From contig NC_092580.1 of the NCBI RefSeq assembly GCF_037975245.1, forward strand, positions 2,640,501 through 2,704,500: 64,000 bases of DNA. Reading direction: 5' to 3'. This stretch comes from Apostichopus japonicus. Taxonomy: Eukaryota; Echinodermata; Holothuroidea; Aspidochirotida; Stichopodidae. Positions within the stretch are counted from its first letter, which is position 1. Each line of letters begins with the position of its first letter. Of the stretch, positions 10,501 to 22,400 are shown piece after piece. A program made the position numbers and the translations under genes. The notes beneath the pieces are model-generated. The model had not been told where the DNA came from and searched no databases. It saw nothing but the letters and a program-made list of their open reading frames with translations.

Positions 10501-13500
10501 TCATTAATGATTACACAAAGTGATTGGTTTTAAGTGTAGAAATCATGTCACCTTTTATGTGAGTTTCCATAAATCAATGCTTTGCTTTACTTTTGTTGGT
10601 GAACTCGGTTTGATCAGTGCTGTTCTACCCAACCTCTACCCCCCCACCTATACCCACCCCCAAATTGCAGTTGTTTTTGGATTGGTTTGACTAAACTCAC
10701 ATGTTTGAAAGACTTACCTGCAGCTTTTGTTTTCTTTTCAATTGAGTGTTTTATTTTGAATTATTTTTGAAGTGATATTGTTTTCGTAAGCTTCACTTTC
10801 ACCCTCATTTTGCATGAAAAAAGTTTTTATGGTAATGTGCATAATGTGTATCTTTGCTGAACATTAGAAAGATAAAAAATTACAAGAAGATAATTTCATA
10901 ATGAAACTATAGTTTAGAGAATTAATACCCATGAGATTCTCAAAGAATATTATATTAGATTTGCCAGGTTTTCTGAAAACATCGGTTCTGATCCTGCCAG
11001 ACCGTATGTTAATTGTTCAGTAAAAGTAGCATTCAGCTTGATAAATCTCAATTAAAAACCAAACCATGTATACCATATCAAATACAAACATAATCGATGT
11101 TCAAATGATAGAAATTAAACAAAGAGAAAGTTTTAAGCTCCGACTATTTCCATATTAGCTGTTAGCTTTAGTCTTTACCATGTTTTAACTGTTTTTATGC
11201 TGTAGTGTTTGGCTAACAAACAGTTAAAAAAAAAAAAAAAAATGGGGGAAAAAGTGCTCCTTTAATCTAAATTGCCTGCTTAGAACAAAGCTCCACTTTT
11301 AGTCAACTTACAGTAGTGAATGTCACCTTTAAACCCTGTCTTTCTTCAATCTCCTTAAACGAGATCCCCAAAAATTGATTGAATTTCTCTCCAAAGGGCG
11401 ATGTTTTCTCAACCGAAAAGAGGGGAGAAAGGAAAAACTGTTTTCTTTCTTAATTCAGCCATGTTTTTGGGCATTTGCTACAATGATGTGATTTTGCTGT
11501 GACGTTGTCACAACTTGTCACAACGTGTCATAAGTCTGTATTTACTCTGTCGTTGTCGTTGATGTTGTTGCAAGTTTTGGTTTTCCTTCTCCACTCGGTC
11601 GCCCAGGATGCGCCGCTGTCAGATTCTCGTGACGGTATGGAACCGGCCAACAGGTATAGGAAATCAATTTAATAACAAAACTAAAACAAAAGCGCATCTT
11701 GGGAATTAATAGCAACCTAAATATCCTCATTTTGTCACAGTGGATTTATATTGCAGACTTGAGGTTTCCATATTATCTATGAGGACATTATTAGAACAAA
11801 CATTAGTAGAAACTGAAGTTCTCTTTCACCCTGTTTACTTTATCCATTTTCATTTTTCTTGGTGGTGAAGGGTGATGGGTGTGGGGAAGTCAGGCATGTA
11901 TCCAGGATTTTCTAACCCAGGGGGCGCGAATTACTATCTAAGCGGAGCGCCACCATCGGTTGGCGCGCAGCGTACAAGAAAATTTCTGGTTTTGATACCC
12001 CCAGATCACCGGAAATGGCACATCTAGGGCTTGAAAATGACCAACCAGATGGACACTTTTGCCTGAAAACCAAGTATTTCCCAATAGTTTTTTTCATTCA
12101 TAACCTTTTTCAAGATTGTCACCAGTCACACATCATCTCTGGATCATTACTTTTGTAGGTAATTCTACGTAACGCCCCACAATACCCGTCAGCCCCACTT
12201 TTCAAGGTTTTAATCCCATTATTTGTTAAGAATTTGAATAATAATTCACTTCAAAACATACCTATAATGTTGCACAAAATTTCATCTATTGACAACCAAT
12301 ATAGAAAATACCCCTTCAACCCCCAACAGACCGGTCAAAATTGCATGAGTAGAGGGAAGTATGATAAAGAATGTTGGTCAAGGAATTTTCGAAAATTCAG
12401 ACACAGTTAATTTTATTGGTGTACAAATATTAAAACCTCTTATAACGGCTACTATATAAAACTTCGATATCACCAAAAAATACCCAAAAAATATGCTCGA
12501 GGGGGAGGGGGCGGTCTCCACCCTTCGCCCCCCCCTTGGCTACGCGCCTGCGGTTAGAAATCTTGTAGGAAACAGGCCAAATGGAAACCCAGTGAAACCA
12601 TATCGATGTGGATCAGTTTTTACCTCCATGATCATATGTATGATTGTACGTACTTACACTCATCATGGAGGTAAAAATGTACCTTCATGCACTTATGCAT
12701 ACACAAGAGATGTACAGACATGATAATAATCATGAGTGACAACATGCTATACGGTCACAGGTCACAGAAACGACCACGGAGCGTCCTTTACCTCATGCAG
12801 CATGTGTTGGATGAAGTGTGCCAAATATGATTTGGATAAATAATCTCACGCATTATTTTCTATTTATAGCCACAAAAAAAAATTATACCACCAAATATGG
12901 GGGGGGGGATATTAGATACTACCGTATACCCCCCACCTAAAATATTGGGAGGACATGTCCCCCACCCGCCCCCCCCATGATCACCGCCCATGTATATATA
13001 TATATATTTATATGGTTGCTACAGCCCTATTTTCCTTTTTTTATCCGCAAATCAAATTTCATTACGGATACGGTCCGTCAAGCTATTCATTTCGAAAAAA
13101 GTAAAAACTACTTTTGGTCATATATAGTAACAAATTGTGACACGGTTACAAAGGCGCCTTGCGAGGAATTAGCCAAGGGAGAGGCAAAGCTTGTAGGCAA
13201 ACTATCTAAGCTTAGTGCCACTATAAGTTGGCGCGAAGCGCAAAAGAAAATTTTGGCCGAAAATGCCTCCCAGATCGCTGGAAATGGCACTTCCCAGGCC
13301 TTGTAAGTTGCATCTAAGCATTTTCTAGTTTGAAGTTACTAGCGATATCATAAAAAATATGCTAAAAAAAACTATTCCACCTAAAATATTGAGGGACATG
13401 TCCCCTGCCCCCCCCCATGATCGCCGCCCATGTAAGAATGATAGTCAGGGAATTTTCGAAAATTCAAACACAGTGAATTTGCTGGTGCATGGGCGCATAT

Positions 13501-16500
13501 CAGTCTTGGATAATGGTGGGGACGCGTGTTTGTTCTCTGATACTATCTATGCGGAGCGCGACCACGGGTTCGCGCGTAGCGTGCAAGATTTTGTTTGGCA
13601 AATATACCTCCCAGATCGCCGGAAATAACACTTCCCAGACCCAATGATGCTCCCAAACCTCCTTCAGTTTTAAATCTCATGGGTTAGAAATTTAGTTTGG
13701 GGAAATACATGGGCGTCTGCAGAAAAAAAATCAGGGGACAGATAATCCAAGTAGACTTTTGAATATACGATGGGTCTGGGGTCCTCTCCCAGAAAACAAT
13801 TATAGACTGCCGCAAATGCGATTTCCGTCCTATATTTAACAACTGTGGATAAATATAATAAAATTGAAGCTAGCTCAAATTGGCAACACACAGTGTGAGT
13901 TGTTAAAGATTGTTTTGTTCGCACTCAGTCCGTTTTGCTGACCTCAAAGGAAAAATGGAAACGTCAAAAATGGAGTTGTCGGTGTAAGGGGTAGGCTGAG
14001 TCGTACGACCCTTCCGAAATCCAAAATCCACCACTGGCTACCCTGTGTATATAATAGGGATCAGCGCTGTAATAATTTCACTGTTCCTCTATCTCTTCCT
14101 GGTGTCTTGGCATTTTTCTTCTGTTCCCTTCTTCTCTCCTTTTTCTCTCTTTCTTCTTTTTCTTTTCCCTTCCTTCCTCCTCTTCTCCCCCCCTCTTTTC
14201 CCCTTTTTTCTTCTCTCTTTTTTTCTCTCCTCTTTTTCTTACCTGGGGGGCGCGCGCCCCAACGCCCTCCCTGGATACGCGCCTGGAAGTGGGGGGGTTA
14301 AATGCCACCCTGAATATTTAAAATATGCAATTCTTAAAACCACAGAAAGATCAAATGTTAGAGAAGATCTAGATGTCTTACTTTACTTTGCATAGGTGCT
14401 TTACTTTGCATAGGTTCGTGGGACAAGACAGGGTATGGTCAAATTGTAGTCACAGTTTCACACAGAAACTCATGGTGTCTTCTGAGATTGCTGTTAGTTG
14501 CTATGCAACATCAAGTTTGTCAAGTCTGTCTGAGTGACTTCAATGCACAAATGAGTGTACAAGTGCACAAATGAAGACCAAAAGAGAAAATAGCTTGTCT
14601 TCCTGATATTGAAATTCTGTAATTAATGAATTGAAGGCTTTCAGAAGAATTCAGGGCAACTGAAATGATTGATTAAAAGTAATTTAACCAAATCTGTGGA
14701 GAGAGTTATCTTGGCAAGTTGAACGCATACAATCCAGCCGTGGCGGATCTCTAACACTTTTTAGCAGTCGAAGAATAAAGAAATATTACTCTTGAAATTA
14801 ATTTGCCCCCCCCCCCAAAAAAAAACCTGTTTGACCGTTTTTCGTTATCACTTTGCAGTCCAGACAAACAGCTGTGGAAATTGTTATAAAACAATAATGC
14901 CTTTACATACGTTGTGCGGCCTATTTAGCAGGGAAAAAAAGGAGTTTAAAACAAACCAATGAATGTGCATTGTCAATAAAATAATTCCTGCATTCAAGCA
15001 CTTCATTCAGGCAGCCCAAATCTCAATACTTAAGGTGCTTTTGTTCATTTCTCTATTAAGGTTTCTTTTTGGTTTCGGTTCTGTATTCTTCCTCCTTTAA
15101 TATTTATCTACACATTAACTGCTTTGCCTGTGCCTGATCACATTTCAAGTTTTCATGTATTCTTTTTTCTTTTTTTGGTATGCTTGCACTCACATTTACT
15201 TTATATTTTCAAACTTATTACAAATATTTGTTATAATGTTATATAATGTGAATACAAAATTCAACATTTTTGAATAATAACTTTTTTTGGGACAAATTCT
15301 GGTAATATTTCCCCTTCACATTGAAGTTTTCACTTTGGTTGGAATGGGGTGGAGGATGGGAGATTGTTGGCCGTCAGAGGGGGCTGAAATGAGGGAGATG
15401 TCACGCCATATCAAGTTTTGTGGTCAGTGTTGTTCTGCATGACCTGCTTAATGTACAATGCTCTCATCTTCGGGATGATTCGACCAATCAGCATTCACTC
15501 CAGGACCATGTTAAGTTGTCACATTTTGTGGCATTCTTTTCCTCTACTTCCTTGGACTCTTAAAAGCCATTGTTATTAGATGAGATGAGCTTCTTTGAAC
15601 GGCTGAGAAAAGAGTGAACAAACAAGAAATTTAAAAAAGGACTATGGAACAAAGAGATAGCAGTACAGTTGCCTTTAGTTAAAATTGGTCGTAATTATCG
15701 TAATGGGCATTTGTGACGGTCAATGATTACTTCCTTCCTGGGTTTGGATAAACCGTTACAAGCTTTTGTCACTGGGTCCTGTCTTTCTTTCAACATTTTG
15801 TTGACAAATTTACCTGTTTAGAGTTCCTCCTGTCAAGAGTTACGAGTCTTACTTTGCTATCATCTCAGTTAAGCTTGAACATATATGCAAATGTAAAGTT
15901 GATAGGAATTATTAAACCTATAATGCATTTATCCATATAATTATTATTATGATGAACCTCTGCATGTACATTATAATATCAAAACTAACACTATCACATT
16001 TCTGCTTTCCATCTTGAGAGAGGGATGTATATTTGACAGTCTTTCTGCAATATTTTATGTCTCAGTAGATAGATTACATCATCATCATCTCTCACTCATA
16101 GGTCTACTTTTCTCTCCTTTTCCTCCCTACAGATGTAGGATGTAGAGAAGATCAGATCACAGAAAATTACAACCAAGACTGACCATTCACAAAGGTAATA
16201 GTCTGCTAGAGCTTACCACTTACGGCTGGTGGAGAGAGAGAGAGATGGAAGGTCGTTGTCATTCCTCCTGTTCAAGACACGGCTACATAACCTAGCTGTG
16301 GATTGTGATCTTACAATTCATTTTAGTCCTGTATTCTCCAGCTTCCGCTCTCTTAACCCAGCACAACCCTCTTAAAACTTAAAAGAAGTTGGCTATAGTA
16401 TGTATGTATTTGTGCGTGTGTATGTATGTATATAAGTTCTAAAGCCATGAGAGACCATACTAGGGCCCACTCAATACATCACACACATAAATAGGTGCAT

Positions 16501-16826
16501 TTCTGTTGGGTTTGATACAGTCATGGTAGAATTTAATTATGATCTCATCAATGTCTCTCTCTTGTACGATCACAGTTTTCCATCCTCTCTCTCTCTCTTC
16601 ACAACTCTTTCAGATCAACCGGGGGTTGGTAGAAACGACCACAGTCAGTATTGTGAACGGCGAAAAGGAAGACAAGGATGACAGGGCACCCTCCCTCACC
16701 CCCGAGGGCAGTCAGAGCGTGAAAGGTTCCCCCTCGAAGGACTCGTCCCTCTTGCCGACCAAGAAGAAGTTCCAAACGCCATCATTCTTGTCAAAGAAGA
16801 AGAAGGACAAAAAGGCGGAGAGCTAG
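7545..16826 (+). CDS. ADD: Adducin, 3' part of gene (tail and MARCKS-homology domain)
   Basis: Adducins cap actin filaments and tie spectrin to actin at the membrane skeleton. Exons read here are 7545-7739, 8173-8276, 9146-9232 and 16614-16826 (stop). The first codes for LQPYVRHELKPKSDVAYPAA and matches the neck region that follows the aldolase-like head; the second ends QEFARQGQDPKEYKKKAKT, like the NxFVPxxTNPKE block; the third reads RRIPGPISEGLAGITYRDAC; the last ends KKKFQTPSFLSKKKKDKKAES, the MARCKS-homology tail bound by calmodulin and phosphorylated by PKC in vertebrates. Phases agree (1/1, 1/0, 0/0, 0/stop). Exon 3 uses an acceptor 5 nt beyond a CAG, since the nearer one runs into TAG. 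The head-domain exons lie outside the window, and further tail exons in the 7.4-kb last intron are likely but not certain. No NPF...ELEEY block was found. Confidence 0.85.
9233..11606. other. Adducin intron sequence, left part
   Basis: Mostly AT-rich DNA with poly-T, poly-G and poly-A runs (near 9868, 10085 and 11225). No exon with adducin-like content was recognised. The 79-codon minus-strand frame at 9479-9718 has no recognisable content and no splice context. Confidence 0.5.
11607..11653 (+). CDS. Possible adducin tail exon (47 nt)
   Basis: A GC-richer block follows a pyrimidine-rich stretch ending GCCCAG and is followed by GTATAGG. Read in phase 0, as the preceding exon demands, it codes for DAPLSDSRDGMEPAN plus two bases. 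That suits the disordered acidic tail of adducin. It ends in phase 2, while the last exon starts in phase 0, so it can only be used with another, unidentified exon. Treat as a candidate. Confidence 0.3.
11891..12550. mobile_element. hAT-like non-autonomous element
   Basis: Begins CAGGCATGTATCCAGGA and ends GGCTACGCGCCTG, imperfect inverted termini of the CAGGGGCGTAGCCAGG type typical of hAT elements. Near the left end is a module AAGCGGAGCGCCACCATCGG followed by TTGGCGCGCAGCGT that recurs near 13205, 13550, 28240 and, inverted, 45440. No transposase frame and no clear 8-bp target duplication are visible. It lies in the large adducin intron. Confidence 0.6.
12890..13650. repeat. Duplicated fragments of the same hAT-like family
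   Basis: Two partial copies lie in tandem. CACCTAAAATATTG...GGACATGTCCCC and CATGATCxCCGCCCATG occur at 12938-12990 and again at 13378-13432. The GCG-rich hairpin module followed by CCCAGATCGC(T/C)GGAAAT occurs at ~13205-13300 and ~13545-13635. The GGAATTTTCGAAAATTC block at 13450 also occurs at 12383 inside the preceding element. This is transposon-derived filler in the adducin intron. Confidence 0.6.
14241..14285. mobile_element. hAT-like terminal fragment
   Basis: The stretch ends CCCTGGATACGCGCCTG, the 3' terminus of the CAGGCGCGTATCCAGG family, behind a long pyrimidine tract (14085-14240). No matching left end is certain; CCACTGGCTACCCTG at 14030 may be a remnant. The open frames over the pyrimidine tract are low-complexity artefacts. 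Confidence 0.4.
14286..16132. other. Adducin intron sequence, right part
   Basis: AT-rich sequence without recognised exon or repeat. Ordinary intron as far as can be seen. Confidence 0.5.
16133..16194 (+). other. Possible alternative (stop-containing) adducin exon
   Basis: A strong pyrimidine tract ending CCTCCCTACAG precedes 62 nt followed by GTAATAG, so both splice signals are good. All three frames contain stops; the longest reads VGCREDQITENYNQD and then TGA. If spliced in, it would end the protein before the MARCKS-homology tail. Vertebrate adducin genes are known to make tail-less isoforms by alternative exons, which makes this plausible but unproven. Confidence 0.3.
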
Positions 16827-17876
16827 AGGAAGTAACGCTACTTTTAATATGACAAGTCAAATTTCTTTTCATAAGTTTGTTTGTGTGGAAAGTCGGTTGT
16901 AAACGTTAGTAAGCAGTCCTGTTAGAGTTCAACTGTGCGACGCTGTGAGAAGGAGAGGCGGCCAGCATACCTCCAAAGTACTGATCACTATCATCCTCCC
17001 TCCCCTCTCGTTATTACGATTTTGTTATATTTGTTTTCTCTCTTTGCAAGTACTATGTTGGTAGACGCTTTATAACAGCTATATGCAAGTCAAGTATATT
17101 TGCCTACTCCGTGATGCGAGAAGCTTCTCTCAAGTGTCCACGGCGACGGGAAGTAGTCAGGGCAGAGGTTTTTTTTTTGCTTCCATTATAAATGTTTATT
17201 GGGTTGCTATTTAAAATAGTGAAATTAACTCTAGACTGGATCAGCATTATGACCAGGGGGAAAGTTTTCTCCCTCCCTTTATTATTTTTTCCCCTTACTT
17301 TTCTCTAACAGGATTGCAGAGCGTACACGGTCCATTTACTCAAGTCGTAAATAACTTTTGCGTATAGTACATAATATCATGTATTTGTCTGAACAGATTT
17401 TAAGCATTGGAGTCGTATCACTTTCCTCGGTTCGTATTTTGTGTAGATATGTATGAGAATGGCTCACATAAAGGCTCCTTCCTTCTTGCATGCCAGGGTT
17501 TCCGTAACCGGACCACGTGTCGGTTCGGTTTGTGTATTTCCCTGAAATGTTATTCTCATTTGTATTTTTTTTAACTTATGTGAATGTTTGCATTGTTGTG
17601 AAGAGAAGTTTGTCTTTTGTTTCTGTTTCGAGGCCAGGTCACAGTGATAACTACAGCTCTTTGACATATACAAACTGTTTTCCATATTTGAAGGATAGTT
17701 TTTTTTTTCCATTTTCTTTTTTTTTCTACTGGCTTTGGGTTCAGACCTACTTAAAACTTAGTTGTAGGAGTACCTTAGTAAGTGCAATTTTTAAAAGTAT
17801 CGAAAACAAAACAAAATTAAGGTAATTATCATATGTGTCTTTGTGTCATCTATGTCATATATATAGAAATATTAAA
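16827..17876 (+). other. Probable adducin 3' UTR
   Basis: Follows the adducin stop at 16824-16826. It is AT-rich with no coding content in its own frame. ATTAAA at 17871-17876 is a candidate polyadenylation signal, so the end point is a guess. Confidence 0.45.
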
Positions 17877-19914
17877 CTGTGTTCTGTTTTTATTTAAAGT
17901 CAAACACAGAAAAAGCAGTAAAATACGGCTACCGGTTGTTAAAGTATGAAGTCTGTTAGCCCGCTGTTGACTCGTTATTTGTATCTAGTCTTGCTCTTGA
18001 TTTATGAAAGGTGTAGCTATGATGATGATGCAGAATAATATTTGCCTGTAAACTTCAAATGCATTTCACAAGTTTAAAAAGCTAGCACGGGGGGTGTGAA
18101 CAAACCTGTAGTTATGCATGCTGTGATTTGATAACAAGGGAATAGCCATCTTCAGACCACGAGGAAGTGTATTCCCGTGTACCTCTGGGCGGGTTCAGTG
18201 ACTGGGCTGTACCATTGTCCCGTGGATAAATGGAACAGTCATACCAAGGGCCAAAAACTTGGCATTGTGTCCACATGGTAAACATGTTCAACTTAACAAT
18301 GATCAGAGGCCACCCCATGAACAGGTGTTCATTGGGATATATAAATATTGGTGTTATGGCTATGAATATTTATTAGCTGATGTTAGTTTAGTGCAGGGCT
18401 AATGAATATTCATGAATTTGTATTGACATATCAAAGTATTCAGATCAGCAGGAAGAGAGCAGCCAAGTAGAAAACAATTCATTCAACAACTTTCTTGGTA
18501 TTTTGCCTATTTTGTGAGGTTACCATGGTGATGTGGTTGCAATGACTCATTCTACAGCCATTGTGTGTATGACGGGCGATGCCTTATTAAGAGATTTGTA
18601 ACAATAGCAGAGGTTGAAGGGAAATATTACAAATGGAAAGTGGTAGTATTTATAGACAAGTTTGGAGCAAATTATGTTCATTACAGATGTACTGAAACTA
18701 GAAGCACAATGAATATTCATGTCATATATCAACATTAGCATGATGCCTATGCCTGATTTTCCATGTTGTCGTCACGTGAGCGTTCGTGTTTAATGGAGGG
18801 TTTTGCAGTCACCATGGGAAACGATACCCCAGGGATTGTATAGTCCATGCATGTAGTTAGCTTAACTAAAAATTTTGGAAAAAGATTCTTTGCACAGAAA
18901 TATTAAAAAAAGAATGGACAAAAAAATTGGGAAGGTGAAACAAAGTTCATGAAAAATTTAAATTGAGATAAAAAGTTGAATGTATATATATCCTGTATGG
19001 TAGTTAATTAGTGTTATGTAACCAAATTTGAATATTGACATAAGGAAACCTAAAAATGGTTATCGAAAAGTGAATGATGACGGTCAGAAACGCTGTTAAG
19101 AAATTGCCATGGTATTAATCCTGATGTTGTATTTGTACGGCAAGATCACCCAGGTCGATCTGAAGTGTTTTCTTTTTTCCTTTCCAGAAAAGAGGTTCTG
19201 TTTGTGAAGCGTTTGGTTGGTTTGAAGAGAAGACTTCTGATCGACTCTTAACCCCAGGCAGGGGAGTGACAGGGTCTTCTCTTTTCCAATATTGATAGTT
19301 TTCGGACAAAATTTACTGTTACCCTAACCTTTCTAAACTCGGAATTAATTTTCAATCAAAAATGGTGGGGCGGTGGGGGGGGGGGGGGGGTAATATCGTG
19401 ATCCGCAAGAGGTGGAAAATAAACAGGCATTCCTGAAATTCCTTTTCTTTCCGTGTTTATTTCTTGTCTGTCTCTCTCTCTCTCTTATTTCTAGTTGTAG
19501 AAGAAAAAACAGAGAGCGATTTGAGAACTTGTCTGGTCCTTACAGATGGAACTGGAAGTTGACCTTGCTTAACATACCCACACATACATATAACAGGATT
19601 TTATGAATAATCTGACAGACTAGTTTGCCAACAAAATTGTTTTGACAAGAGAGGATGATATTGCAGTCGATATGAAAGGTAGATATTTCTCAAAAATCGT
19701 TTTGCCCTTTGAAAGGCTTTGTAACTAAAACAATAGGTCTACTACACCCTTTTAAGCCAATTGAAATATTCTGTAATGTGTTTTGTAATGCATAATACAA
19801 CCCAGCCCACCCCACCCTTTCCTCCCTAACTTTCAGTAGAACAATTTTGTCAAAAATTAGAACCTTATAAACCATAAAAAATCAAGATGACAAACAATGG
19901 TTTGATTTGACAGC
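17877..19914. other. Intergenic, no gene seen
   Basis: AT-rich sequence with a poly-G tract (~19375-19391) and a CT-rich microsatellite near 19475. No frame of more than ~70 codons and no exon-like block on either strand. Confidence 0.5.
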
Positions 19915-21445
19915 TTTGAAATCACGTATCACTGGCAAGATGCGTCGAGCTCACTCGTACGACAAAGTCGATAAATGTGTATCTTTTCTGGTAGTTCGCG
20001 ACACGCTGATTACGACTCTGAAGTTTATTTTGGAATTGGGTGTTGTGTGGGGGCAAAAAACCTGATTTGATTTTTTTCCCAAAACTGACCCAAAATCGGT
20101 TTCGCCCAAATGACGTAACATAGAGTAATCGATGCTCAGGAGCCCAAATCTGCAACTCCCAGGTCCATATCTGCTTCCGTTCGGGGGATACGTGGTCCCA
20201 AGGGACCCGCTAGAAATACGTGTTCCCTATAAGTGCACAAATTGGAAAACCCCCTCTTTTCAGCCCCCTCTCTTGTCCTCTCTGAAACACCCATCAACAT
20301 TAAAATTAGACGTGGAGTAGAAGACACCCTTGTTTTGTTATACACTAATTTCGTGTAATTATCTGACCGGGAAAGGCTTTTTGTCTATAGATTTCTATTT
20401 TTTTCATAAATCATAATTCAGTTCCCCTCCCCCCCCCCCCCGGACGCCCCACACAACACCCAATTACAAAATATACTTCAGATTCGTAATCAGCGTGTCG
20501 CGAACTACCAGAAAAGATATACATTTATTGCCTTTGCGACAACAAGTTTTTTCACCTAAAAAAACCGTAATGGGTACGTACCCCTTGCAGTTTTTGCCAA
20601 AACTGACCCATTTATTCATAAATGTCAAGATAAAACTCAAAATGACAAACAAAGGTTTGATTTGACTGCTTTGAAATCACGTATCACTGGCAAGATGCGT
20701 CGAGCGCTCTCTTATGAAACTTCTTTCGCTCAGTTTGCAACAGAACAATAGAACAATAGAAAAACTTTTAGGGGCAACAAAAGATTTTAAACCTTTGTTC
20801 GTCGTAAAAGTTTTTCGGTCTTACTTTTGCCAGTTTGAGGTGCAAAAAATTGTTGTCGCAAAATCGATAAATGTGTATCTTTTCTGGTAGTTCGCGACAC
20901 GCTGATTACGAATCTGAAGTTTATTTTGGAATTGGGTACCAAAAAGAGGTACTTTTTTAACTTTTCAGACAAAAAACCTATTTTTGGCGCAAATAAAAAT
21001 TGTCAAAAATTGACCCAAAATCGATTTAGCCCAAAAGACGTAACAGGGAGTAATCGATGCTCAGGAGCCCAAATCTGCAACTCCCAGGTCCATATCTGCT
21101 TCCGTTCGGGAGATACGTGGTCCCAAAGTACAAGATAGAAATACGTGTTCTTTATAAGTGTACAAATTGGAAAACCCCCTCTTTTCAGCCTCCTCTCTTG
21201 TCCTCTCTGAAACACCCATCGACATTAAAATTAGACGTGGAGTAGAAGACACCCTTGTCTTTGTTATACACCAATTTCGTGTAATTATCTGACCGGGAAA
21301 GGCTTTTGTCTATATGATTTCTATTTTTGTTCATAAATCATAAATCAGGTTTTTTTGGCCCCCCTGCACGCCCACACACAGCACCCAATTCCAAAATATT
21401 TCTTTTATACGTGATTTGACTACTTTGAAATCACGTATCACTGGC
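19915..21445. repeat. Direct duplication of a ~0.9-kb unit
   Basis: Blocks recur in the same order: GATAAATGTGTATCTTTTCT at 19970 and 20866; AATCGATGCTCAGGAGCCCA at 20128 and 21053; AGAAGACACCCTTGT at 20318 and 21245; ATCACGTATCACTGGCAAGA near 19921, 20686 and 21431. Offsets of 896-927 bp indicate a tandem copy with internal indels. A diverged hairpin (20690-20835) sits between the copies. Short frames here are mirror images of the repeat, not genes. Confidence 0.85.
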
Positions 21446-21648
21446 AAAATGCGTCGAGCGCCCTCTTGCGGCCTCGTTTTTGGTCAGTTTTTAACTTCAG
21501 AGGAACAATAGGAGAGCGAAAAACTTTTAGGACGAACAAAGGTTTTGAAATCTTTTGTTCGACCTAAAAGTTTTTCGCTCTCCTATTGTTCCTCTGAAGT
21601 TGAAAACTGACCAAAAACGAGGCCGCGAGAGGGCGCTCGACGCATTTT
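21446..21648. repeat. 203-bp near-perfect hairpin
   Basis: The left arm runs AAAATGCGTCGAGCGCCCTC...CTCGTTTTTGGTCAGTTTT...GGAGAGCGAAAAACTTTTAG; the right arm is its reverse complement from ~21555 to 21648, with a loop of only a few bases around 21547. It terminates the duplicated 0.9-kb unit. A degraded relative lies at ~20690-20835 at the equivalent place in the first unit. This looks like a palindromic MITE or foldback without coding capacity. Confidence 0.85.
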
Positions 21649-21682
21649 AATCTTTTTTTTTATCTTTTCCTTCCTGAAGTAG

Positions 21683-22400
21683 AAATATTAGATACGAGCA
21701 CTCTTTTACAACAGTCGCTGTGGCGCAGTGGTTAGTGCTCTGGACTGACAAACACTCTATCACGAGTTCAGAACCCAGTGAAGGTAGTTTTCCTTTTACT
21801 ATTCTTATACCTCTTTCCTTCCATTATGAACCTTAAATATTAGAAACGAGCATTATTTCTCAACAGTTGATGTGGCGCAGTGGTTAGTGCTCTGGACTGG
21901 GAGAGGCAGACAAACACACTGTCATGAGTTCAAGACCCAACCAGAGCCTTTTAATTTTAATTTTCTGTTCTTTTGAGCAGGTGGAGGTATAAAGGTAAGA
22001 AACGAAGACTATTTCATTGGGAACCAAAATGGTGTAATGGGTTGTTCTGTCTGCGATGATACTGAGCAGTATGGTTCAAAACCCAGGTGGGTGAGTGAGT
22101 GAATTCTGTAAAAGGAGTCCGCCGCCACCCCTCCCCCTGACAAGGTTCCCAAGCGGCATGCGAGCTGTGCGGCCTCCCCCATCTGACAAGGATCCCCAGT
22201 GGGTGAAACGAGTTAGCCACTACCCCTCTCCCTGACAAGGTTCAGCGGAGAGGTCTCCTTTATTCTTGACAAGGTTCAGTGGCTGGATCTTTAAATATTT
22301 GAAATGCATCCAACAGTAGCATCTCACCTAATGGTCTAGTGGTGGACACAAAAAAATAAGCATCACAACGTCCCTGGTTCAATTTCAACTCACCTCTTCT
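21683..22400 (+). repeat. Tandem array of tRNA-like units
   Basis: Two ~151-bp units start at about 21683 and 21834. Each has an ATTAGA(A/T)ACGAGCA leader, an A-box-like TGTGGCGCAGTGGTTAGTGC (near 21719 and 21871) and a B-box-like GAGTTCA(G/A)(A/G)ACCC. A third, diverged unit has TGGTGTAATGGG near 22030 and GGTTCAAAACCC near 22074. A fourth has CTAATGGTCTAGTGGTGGAC near 22328 and CTGGTTCAATTTC near 22374. Between units three and four CTGACAAGGTTC-like motifs repeat four times. The sequences do not fold into a convincing functional tRNA by eye; they look like a tRNA-derived SINE head amplified in tandem. Confidence 0.65.

Noticed and set aside
14045-14395. 116-codon plus-strand frame rich in F, L and S
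   Set aside because: It reads through a pyrimidine tract and a transposon end; low complexity, no domain.
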